From CAZBWE01 sp964495465 (GTDB lineage: Bacteria; Planctomycetota; Phycisphaerae; Sedimentisphaerales; Anaerobacaceae): DNA of 5,160 bases. Positions 1 through 4,781 of the stretch are shown piece after piece (positions within the stretch are counted from its first letter, which is position 1; the number at the start of each line of letters is the position of its first letter). The translations under genes and the position numbers were made by a program. A model generated the notes under the pieces. The model was not told where the DNA came from, did no database searches, and saw only the letters and a list, made by a program, of their open reading frames with translations. The stretch is from the NCBI GenBank assembly GCA_964495465.1, contig CAZBWE010000129.1, positions 1 through 5,160 of the forward strand. Direction: 5' to 3'.

Positions 1-501
1 GAAGCCCGCAATACGCTCACCCAAAGAATGTTTGCCTATTATTCGGATACAATCGCTACCGTCGGTACAACTAAAATGGATTTCAGCAATATGAAGGAAG
101 GCGATATTGCCGGTTTGGCTATTTTTCAGGACCCCTATGCATACATTGGGATAAAGAAAATAAACGGGCAGAATTATGTAATTATGGTTAATAATGGCGA
201 AACCATTGATTCAGTAGCGGTAAACGCTTCGACAATCTATCTTCGGGCTGACCCGTTTTATGGTTCCGGTGCCGCCAGAGCTTACGGCGGAAAGGCGGTT
301 ACCGGCACTGGTATTGCTACCTTTTCATATAGCTTGGATAATAAGTTATTTACAAAGATTGGCAATGAAATGCGAATGCAATTCAAACTTACTGTTTTTA
401 CAGGGAATAAATTTTGCCTGTTTAACTACGCTACGAAGGAACCTGGCGGGTATGTTGATTTTGACTGGTTTCGGGTAACGCCGAATGTGAAAATATTTTA
501 A
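1..501 (+). CDS. GH43-type beta-xylosidase/arabinofuranosidase, C-terminal domain (5' end outside window)
   Basis: The reading frame is open to the left edge, so this is the last 166 codons of a longer gene; the first internal Met (base 28) is not the start, because the residues before it (EARNTLTQR) already belong to the domain. It matches the C-terminal concanavalin-like beta-sandwich (GH43_C2 type) that follows the five-bladed catalytic propeller in many GH43 beta-xylosidases. Recognisable family motifs are ARNTLTQR, the GDIAGLAIFQ strand, YIGIKK, the VIMVNNG strand, FSYSLDN and the terminal block FCLFNYATK...GGYVDFDWFRV. In this family the domain packs on the propeller and can contribute to the active site; the enzymes remove xylose or arabinose from hemicellulose fragments. 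The catalytic acids lie outside the window, so substrate and signal peptide cannot be judged. The protein ends right after the domain with no extra carbohydrate-binding module. By eye it is more AT-rich than the genes from 1004 onward. Family assignment is firm; exact activity is inference. Confidence 0.85.
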   Translation, partial: EARNTLTQRMFAYYSDTIATVGTTKMDFSNMKEGDIAGLAIFQDPYAYIGIKKINGQNYVIMVNNGETIDSVAVNASTIYLRADPFYGSGAARAYGGKAVTGTGIATFSYSLDNKLFTKIGNEMRMQFKLTVFTGNKFCLFNYATKEPGGYVDFDWFRVTPNVKIF

Positions 502-573
502 TTGAAACTAAAGAGTGCCATAACAGAATGAAGAAGACGCAATTGATTTATTAAACACTTATTTTGTTGATCA

Positions 574-579
574 TATAAT
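574..579 (+). promoter_or_regulatory. Possible -10 element (TATAAT) in the gap after the GH43 gene
   Basis: A perfect TATAAT lies at 574-579. The best -35 partner is TAAACA at 552-557 (4 of 6 bases of TTGACA) with a 16-base spacer. If used, transcription would start near 586, run through the degenerate region 604-912 and reach the murG-like gene with a leader of about 420 bases. The region is AT-rich, so a chance TATAAT is quite possible. No better promoter was found before base 1004. Confidence 0.25.
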
Positions 580-603
580 CGTATGCAGGGTCTGGTTTGT
601 TAA

Positions 604-912
604 ATCAGCTATATATTCGCTTACACCCTGAGTGAGAAATCCGGAAATACCAGGTCAATCGTTATAGTGAATGCCGGTGACGGTTCACCAGTCGAAGAGG
701 CAAATATGCCCCTTGACCGGGAAAGAGTCCACCTGAAATTCTGCATAGATTATCGAAACCTAACAGATAAGGCCTATTTCTATTACATCCTGGACAACAT
801 TGAATGGCAGGTTCCTCATGGTGGTGATTATGTCCTTACTGCAGAAGCGACCGACGACGATGGAGAAACAGCAACCTCTACAGCCGTGGAAATAACTATT
901 ATGATAAGATAG
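604..912 (+). pseudogene. Chimeric remnant: GH43 C-terminal domain piece joined to an Ig-like repeat end
   Basis: The frame is open from 604 (a TAA sits at 601-603) to the TAG at 910-912, about 102 codons. The only sensible start, GTG at 667, lies inside conserved domain sequence and has no ribosome binding site. Residues from about base 640 to 810 (RSIVIVNAGDGSPVEE, PLDRERVHLKF, then LTDKAYFYYILDNIEW) match the middle of a GH43_C2-type beta-sandwich and align with VIMVNNG...IYLRADPF...FSYSLDN of the gene at 1-501. Straight after the Trp the sequence becomes GGDYVLTAEATDDDGETATS plus a final VEITI strand, the typical last strands of bacterial Ig-like/cadherin-like repeats in extracellular enzymes. 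The second half of the GH43 domain (the FNYAT...GGYVDFD block) is missing. No catalytic domain or signal peptide is present, and several stops separate it from the upstream gene. I read it as the scar of a second, deleted multidomain GH43 gene. A small expressed protein is possible but unlikely. Confidence 0.7.
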
Positions 913-969
913 CACTTTGCTGCTAATTTAATATAGGCAGAAAACACTTGCATTTATTGCTGAGTTTGG

Positions 970-1002
970 GCAGACTCTTTTATCAGGCAGATAAGGAGTC
1001 GC
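970..1002 (+). promoter_or_regulatory. Inverted repeat/RNA hairpin covering the Shine-Dalgarno of the murG-like gene
   Basis: The left arm at 973-984 (GACTCTTTTATC) pairs with the right arm at 990-1000 (GATAAGGAGTC): five pairs (973-977 with 996-1000), one bulged T at 978, then six pairs (979-984 with 990-995, including one G-U), closing a five-base AGGCA loop. Two further pairs (970-1002, 971-1001) are possible across a bulged A at 972. The ribosome binding site AAGGAG (993-998) is entirely inside the 3' arm and the ATG at 1004 follows directly. No T-run follows, so it is not an intrinsic terminator. As RNA it could limit translation initiation; as DNA it could be an operator. Confidence 0.55.
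993..998 (+). promoter_or_regulatory. Ribosome binding site AAGGAG of the murG-like gene
   Basis: AAGGAG lies 5 bases before the ATG at 1004 and 8 bases before a second in-frame ATG at 1007, so either may be the true start. It rules against the later Met codon at 1040, which has no Shine-Dalgarno but would give an N-terminus closer to that of canonical MurG. The site is buried in the hairpin at 970-1002. Confidence 0.75.
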
Positions 1003-1003
1003 A

Positions 1004-2161
1004 ATGATGGGCGATAGGTTCGACAAGCCCGCTCAACGTATGGCGGGCAAGCTCGCTACAAGTAAGCGTTTTTTCTTTGCAGGAGGCGGGACGGGGGGCC
1101 ATATTTATCCCGGCATCGCTGTGGCAGAAAAGATAATCGAACTCGAGCAGGCAGCAAAGATACATTTTTTCTGCAGCAGTCGCGAGAACGATACGAGAAT
1201 CCTTAAACAGGCCGGCTTCGGATACACCATATTACCCGCCAAAGGTCTTTCTGCAGGATTGGGGCAGCTAATCAGTTTTTGCACTTCGTTTTTTAAAAGT
1301 TACAAAATCGCAAAAGAAGTAATCACACAAAGCTCTGATGCGAAGATTATCAGCGTCGGCGGGTATGTTGCAGGGCCGGTCTGCTATGCTGCACACAAAG
1401 TAAAAGTGCCTGTGGCGCTTCTGAACGTCGATATTTTGGCTGGCCGGGCAAACAGGTTGACGGGACGATGGGCGGATGAGATTTTTGTGCAGTTCGAGGA
1501 AACGGCACAATATTTTGCCAGAAAAAAAACAAAAATCAATGTTGTCGGCTGTCCTCTGCGAAGCGGCTTTGAAAATCCCCAGCCAAACAAGGCGATTGAG
1601 AAATTAGGTCTCGATAGAAACAAAAAGACGCTGCTGATAACCGGTGCATCGAGCGGTTCGGAAAATATCAACCAGGCAGTATGCTCACTGCTGGGAAAGC
1701 TCGATAGCTTTGCAGAGGATTGGCAGATAGTTCACCTGTCAGGGCAAAAAAACTACGAAAAGGTCGATAGTAGATACAGCCGGGCCAAAATCGGGCATAA
1801 GGTTACAGGATATTTCGATGATATGCCGGACCTGCTGGCCGCCGCGGATTTGGTGGTCGGCAGAAGCGGAGCGGTCAGCGTGGCTGAATATGCAACCGCA
1901 CAGGTACCGAGCATTTGTATGCCTTATCCATATCATAAAGACAGGCACCAGTATCTAAACGCCGGCAAGCTGGTTGAAGCGGGAGCGGCGGTTATAGTGG
2001 ACGACCTGCCGAATGAAAATGAACGGGCCGAATGGCTGTGGCAAGAGCTGCAGGAATTGATGAAAGACGATGCGAAGCGACAGGAGATGAAGGAAAACTG
2101 CCGAGCGATAGCGAGAAAAGATGCAGCCAGCAAAATAGCAGAAAAACTGTTAGAAAATTAA
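1004..2161 (+). CDS. murG: MurG-like UDP-GlcNAc glycosyltransferase (GT28 family)
   Basis: This is a 385-residue GT-B glycosyltransferase of the MurG/GT28 family. Canonical MurG, a membrane-associated enzyme on the cytoplasmic side, transfers GlcNAc from UDP-GlcNAc to lipid I to make lipid II. Family landmarks are the N-terminal GGGTGGHIYP loop (residues 27-36, His33), SVGGYVAGP (117-125), GASSGSENINQ (214-224, normally GGSQGA), GYFDDM before the C-terminal sugar-nucleotide site, RSGA (287-290) with Glu295, and HKDRHQ (311-316). The start is set by AAGGAG at 993-998 and gives about 15 more N-terminal residues than E. coli MurG (355 residues). The acceptor-side HEQN tetrapeptide of canonical MurG is replaced by LNVD (140-143), while the downstream AG-x-x-N pattern (Asn150) is kept. 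No division/cell-wall cluster genes are adjacent; the next gene is a 2H phosphoesterase 6 bases on. Membership of the family is firm; whether this is the cell's housekeeping MurG or a paralogue with another acceptor is open, so the symbol is tentative. Confidence 0.85.
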   Translation: MMGDRFDKPAQRMAGKLATSKRFFFAGGGTGGHIYPGIAVAEKIIELEQAAKIHFFCSSRENDTRILKQAGFGYTILPAKGLSAGLGQLISFCTSFFKSYKIAKEVITQSSDAKIISVGGYVAGPVCYAAHKVKVPVALLNVDILAGRANRLTGRWADEIFVQFEETAQYFARKKTKINVVGCPLRSGFENPQPNKAIEKLGLDRNKKTLLITGASSGSENINQAVCSLLGKLDSFAEDWQIVHLSGQKNYEKVDSRYSRAKIGHKVTGYFDDMPDLLAAADLVVGRSGAVSVAEYATAQVPSICMPYPYHKDRHQYLNAGKLVEAGAAVIVDDLPNENERAEWLWQELQELMKDDAKRQEMKENCRAIARKDAASKIAEKLLEN

Positions 2162-2167
2162 ATAGAT

Positions 2168-2767
2168 ATGGGCAGGATAGCGGTTGATGTTGTATTGCTG
2201 CCGGATGAGACGATGGCAGATAAAGCGGTTGAAGCGAACGCTGAATTAGTGAAAAGGTTCGGCAGTGAGATAGTTCTGCATAAAGAAAATTGCCTGCCTC
2301 ATATTTCGCTGGCTATGGGTAGTATCGACGAAAGAGATTTTGCTGCAATTGAGAAAGTATTAACAAAAGTTGCAGAACGGTGCGCAGTTGGTGAGCTGAA
2401 AATTGTCGGTGTTCATACTTCTACAAATGACAGGGGTGAGACAGTATCGGTTTTCGAAGTGGAAAAGAAAAAAGAGCTTCAAGTGCTTCACGAAAAGGTG
2501 ATGGAAAAAGTTCAGCCGTATTTCAGTAATTTCGTAACCAGCGATATGATATACGGCGAAGAAGAAGTTGCTGAGACTACATTGGAATGGATTGAGAGCT
2601 ATCGAGAAAAGGCAGGCTTTGCAAAATTTTTTCCGCATATAACAATCGGATACGGCGAAGCAGAAGAGCAGGGATTTCCAATAAAATTCGCCGTTTCAAA
2701 ACTCGCTTTATGCCACCTGGGAAATCACTGCACTTGCAGAAAGGTTCTTGTATCAGTCGAGCTTTGA
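2168..2767 (+). CDS. 2H phosphoesterase superfamily protein (2'-5' RNA ligase-like)
   Basis: The 199-residue protein has the two hallmark histidine motifs of 2H phosphoesterases: LPHISL with H45-x-S47 and FPHITIGYG with H157-x-T159, each in the expected hydrophobic strand context. Members (LigT/ThpR, cyclic phosphodiesterases and similar) use the two His residues to open or form 2'-linked or cyclic phosphodiesters in RNA or nucleotides; the substrate here is unknown. The segment between the motifs (about residues 60-150) is rich in Lys and Glu. No signal peptide or membrane segment is visible, so it should be cytoplasmic. Its ATG lies 6 bases after the stop of the murG-like gene and has no recognisable Shine-Dalgarno, which suggests translational coupling in a two-gene operon. 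The reading frame is intact and both catalytic motifs are complete, so it is probably functional. It is not close enough to classical thpR to justify that symbol. Confidence 0.8.
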   Translation: MGRIAVDVVLLPDETMADKAVEANAELVKRFGSEIVLHKENCLPHISLAMGSIDERDFAAIEKVLTKVAERCAVGELKIVGVHTSTNDRGETVSVFEVEKKKELQVLHEKVMEKVQPYFSNFVTSDMIYGEEEVAETTLEWIESYREKAGFAKFFPHITIGYGEAEEQGFPIKFAVSKLALCHLGNHCTCRKVLVSVEL

Positions 2768-2787
2768 AGATTCTTTATGGTATTTTC

Positions 2788-2816
2788 TTGACAAAACGGC
2801 TGCTTAGAGGGATAAT
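2788..2816 (+). promoter_or_regulatory. Sigma-70-type promoter upstream of the sugar-enzyme operon
   Basis: A perfect -35 box TTGACA (2788-2793) is followed by a 17-base spacer and a -10 box GATAAT (2811-2816, 5 of 6 consensus bases). Transcription would begin near 2822-2824, giving a leader of about 118 bases before the ATG at 2941. It begins only 20 bases after the stop codon of the 2H phosphoesterase gene, and no terminator separates them, so read-through from the upstream pair is also possible. Confidence 0.7.
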
Positions 2817-2847
2817 GCCGCCGGTTAATATAAGTGAGGATGGGTTA

Positions 2848-2882
2848 AGGTGTTACAGGAAATATTCCCTGGCAATACACCT
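2848..2882 (+). promoter_or_regulatory. Stem-loop in the 5' leader of the sugar-enzyme operon
   Basis: AGGTGT (2848-2853) pairs fully with ACACCT (2877-2882). Inside it, across an asymmetric internal loop (2854-2855 and 2872-2876), CAGG (2856-2859) pairs with CCTG (2868-2871) around an eight-base AT-rich loop. It sits wholly between the predicted transcription start and the coding start. No T-run follows, so it is not a terminator by itself. It does not match any riboswitch I recognise; a role in mRNA stability, attenuation or protein binding is only a possibility. Confidence 0.4.
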
Positions 2883-2908
2883 GAAAGTCAAAGGGGGAAT
2901 TTGATTTT

Positions 2909-2944
2909 ATGGTATGCCCTTTTTCAGAAAGGCATGACGGATGA
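2909..2944 (+). CDS. Possible 11-codon leader ORF overlapping the start of the next gene
   Basis: ATG at 2909 opens a frame encoding MVCPFSERHDG that ends at TGA 2942-2944, so its stop overlaps the next gene's start in an ATGA arrangement. A purine-rich AAGGGGG (2891-2897) lies upstream, with 11 bases between it and the ATG, which is slightly long. ATGA overlaps are typical of translational coupling, and the downstream gene has only a weak ribosome binding site of its own (AAAGG 2928-2932). Such a short ORF can easily arise by chance and the peptide shows no regulatory run of a single amino acid. Confidence 0.25.
   Translation: MVCPFSERHDG
2914..2935 (+). promoter_or_regulatory. Small hairpin over the weak ribosome binding site of the TIM-barrel/DUF6807 gene
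   Basis: ATGCC (2914-2918) pairs with GGCAT (2931-2935) and, across a bulged C, TTT (2920-2922) pairs with AAA (2928-2930), leaving a five-base TTCAG loop. The only Shine-Dalgarno-like motif for the ATG at 2941, AAAGG (2928-2932, 8 bases upstream), is in the 3' arm. Ribosomes translating the possible leader ORF (2909-2944) would open this hairpin. The stem is short, so it may be fortuitous. Confidence 0.35.
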
Positions 2945-4743
2945 AACCACTTGGTAAAACACGCCGTGATTTTCTCAAAGAATCAGTATATTTTGGCGCC
3001 GGCCTGATTACAGCAGGGCCTGTAGATAAAGTTCTGGGCATTGCATCGGCGAGGCGCAGCCGTCAAATGAAATTCGGGCTGGTTACTTATCTGTGGGGCA
3101 GGGACTGGGACCTGCCGACTCTTATTGCCAACTGCGAAAAAACCAGGATTCTGGGTGTTGAATTGCGAACCACGCATAAACACGGGGTTGAGCCGAACCT
3201 CACCGCCGAACAGCGCAGGCAAGTAAAAAAACGCTTCGATGATAGTCCTGTGACCCTGGTGGGTCTGGGCAGTGATGAGCGTTTTGACAGCCCCGATGCG
3301 GACAAGCTGAATAAAGCCATAGAGACAGCCAAGGCGTTTATCAAGCTCAGCGGCGATGTCGGCGGTTCGGGCGTGAAGGTCAAACCAAACGACCTGCCGG
3401 GGCGTGTTCCGAGAGAAAAGACTATCGAGCAGATTGGCAAATCCCTGAACATTTTAGGTGCGTTCGGCGCCGATTACGGCCAGCAGATACGTCTTGAGGT
3501 CCACGGCGAGTGCTCTCTGCTGCCGACCATCAGGGAAATTATGGATATAGCCGACCACCCCAATGTCGCCGTCTGCTGGAACTGCAATGATGAGGACCTG
3601 CTGGGAGAAGGGCTGGAATACAACTTTAACCTAGTCAAAGACCGCCTCGGCGATACGGTCCATATTCGTGAGCTGAATATCGGCGATTATCCATACCAGG
3701 AGCTGATGAACCTGCTGGTCGGGACAGACTATACCGGCTGGGTGCTTCTTGAGGCCCGCACGCATCCGCAAGACCGTATCAAAGCGCTCAAAGAGCAGCG
3801 CAAAATATGGAATAAAATGGTTTCGAAGGCGCTGTCTTCCAGGAAAACTACCGGGCAGGAGAATGCCGGGGTTGAGGTCATCAAGCTGCCCGATAAATTG
3901 AGAGTCGAAGTCAACAAAAAACTTTTTACGGAGTATAACTTCCGCGACGAAAAAGCGGCCTTTCCTTATTTCTATCCGGTGATTGGGCCAACGGGCGTCA
4001 ACATCACGCGCCACTGGCCAATGAAAGAAGGCGAAAATGAAGAGCACGACCATCCTCACCATCGCTCACTATGGTTCACACATGGCGAGGTGAACGGCAA
4101 CGACTTTTGGCAGGGGGCTTCTGAAAAGATTGTCCACGATGAGTTTACGCAAATCAGCAGCGGTCCGGAGGTCGGTATTATTCAGTCGCGGAACAAATGG
4201 CTGGGCAAGGATGGCCAGGTCGTCTGTACCGATACGCGGACGCATAAAATCTATAATCGGCCGGAAGGGCAAATGATGGATTTCGTGATTACAATCAATG
4301 CTTCGAATGGCGACGTGGTTCTTGGCGATACAAAAGAAGGTTCGATGGCCTTACGGCTCGCACCGACTATGCGGGTTGAGGGAGAAGTTGGGCAGGGGCA
4401 TATTATTAACAGCGAAGGCCTTCGTGACAAGAGGACGTGGGGTAAACGTGCTGCCTGGTGTGATTACTATGGCCCGGTGAATGGTGAGGTTGTGGGCGTG
4501 GCGATTTTTGACAATCCGGAGAACCCGAGGCATCCCACGTGGTGGCATGTTCGCACTTATGGACTGTTTGCAGCCAATCCATTCGGAGTGCATTACTTTG
4601 AAAAAAAGCCGGAAGGAACCGGCGATTTAACTGTTAAAGCCGGCGAAAGCATTACCTTCCGGTATAGATTGTATTTTCATAAAGGAGATGAAAAGCAGGG
4701 CAGAGTAGCTGAGCATTACCGTGAATATGCGGCGACAAAATAG
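2941..4743 (+). CDS. Tat-exported fusion: xylose-isomerase-like TIM barrel plus DUF6807 (PmoA-like) domain
   Basis: The 600-residue protein begins with a twin-arginine signal: TRRDFLK (residues 7-13), a hydrophobic stretch to about residue 32 and a likely cleavage site after A35-S-A37, so it should be exported folded. Residues about 43-295 form a sugar isomerase/epimerase-type TIM barrel (AP-endonuclease-2-like), starting KFGLVTYLWGRDWDL. Candidate metal or catalytic residues are Glu74, Glu186 (LEVHGE), the CWNCND segment (212-217), His241 (VHIREL) and Glu271 (LLEAR). A polar linker (about 296-308) leads to a DUF6807 domain (about 309-598), named 'methane oxygenase PmoA' in databases without evidence of such activity. 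Its signature HDHPHHRSLWFTHGEVNG runs from 369 to 386 and NDFW follows; WWHVRTYGLFAANPFG and an FRYRLYFHKG end strand also fit. The frame is unbroken. The Tat Gfo/Idh gene 38 bases downstream suggests joint action on an oxidised sugar. The domains are clear; the reaction is not known. Confidence 0.85.
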   Translation: MKPLGKTRRDFLKESVYFGAGLITAGPVDKVLGIASARRSRQMKFGLVTYLWGRDWDLPTLIANCEKTRILGVELRTTHKHGVEPNLTAEQRRQVKKRFDDSPVTLVGLGSDERFDSPDADKLNKAIETAKAFIKLSGDVGGSGVKVKPNDLPGRVPREKTIEQIGKSLNILGAFGADYGQQIRLEVHGECSLLPTIREIMDIADHPNVAVCWNCNDEDLLGEGLEYNFNLVKDRLGDTVHIRELNIGDYPYQELMNLLVGTDYTGWVLLEARTHPQDRIKALKEQRKIWNKMVSKALSSRKTTGQENAGVEVIKLPDKLRVEVNKKLFTEYNFRDEKAAFPYFYPVIGPTGVNITRHWPMKEGENEEHDHPHHRSLWFTHGEVNGNDFWQGASEKIVHDEFTQISSGPEVGIIQSRNKWLGKDGQVVCTDTRTHKIYNRPEGQMMDFVITINASNGDVVLGDTKEGSMALRLAPTMRVEGEVGQGHIINSEGLRDKRTWGKRAAWCDYYGPVNGEVVGVAIFDNPENPRHPTWWHVRTYGLFAANPFGVHYFEKKPEGTGDLTVKAGESITFRYRLYFHKGDEKQGRVAEHYREYAATK

Positions 4744-4765
4744 CAAAGAAATTTGATGTTATAAT

Positions 4766-4774
4766 AAAAAGGAG
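4766..4774 (+). promoter_or_regulatory. Strong ribosome binding site of the Gfo/Idh gene
   Basis: AAAAAGGAG ends 7 bases before the ATG at 4782, an optimal arrangement that fixes this start. It is the strongest initiation site in the window, in contrast to the weak or occluded sites of the genes at 2168 and 2941. The 38-base gap before 4782 holds no terminator or promoter that I can support. Confidence 0.75.
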
Positions 4775-4781
4775 AATTATT

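Noticed and set aside
260..478. Second + strand frame (72 codons) inside the GH43 gene
   Set aside because: It overlaps a frame with clear GH43 domain homology, has no recognisable motifs and is a shadow.
911..923. Small inverted repeat AGCA/TGCT after the remnant's stop as a terminator
   Set aside because: Only four pairs and no following T-run.
948..986. TTGCAT (948-953) with TATCAG (981-986) as a promoter for the murG-like gene
   Set aside because: The spacing of 27 bases is far from the usual 16-18 and the -10 match is poor.
2710..2904. 64-codon + strand frame across the end of the 2H phosphoesterase gene and into the leader
   Set aside because: It has no ribosome binding site or domain, and it crosses a strong promoter and a leader hairpin; read as chance.
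3087..4062. Long minus-strand frames (121 and 143 codons) opposite the TIM-barrel/DUF6807 gene
   Set aside because: They lie antisense to a frame with strong family motifs, and their translations show no recognisable domain or good start site.
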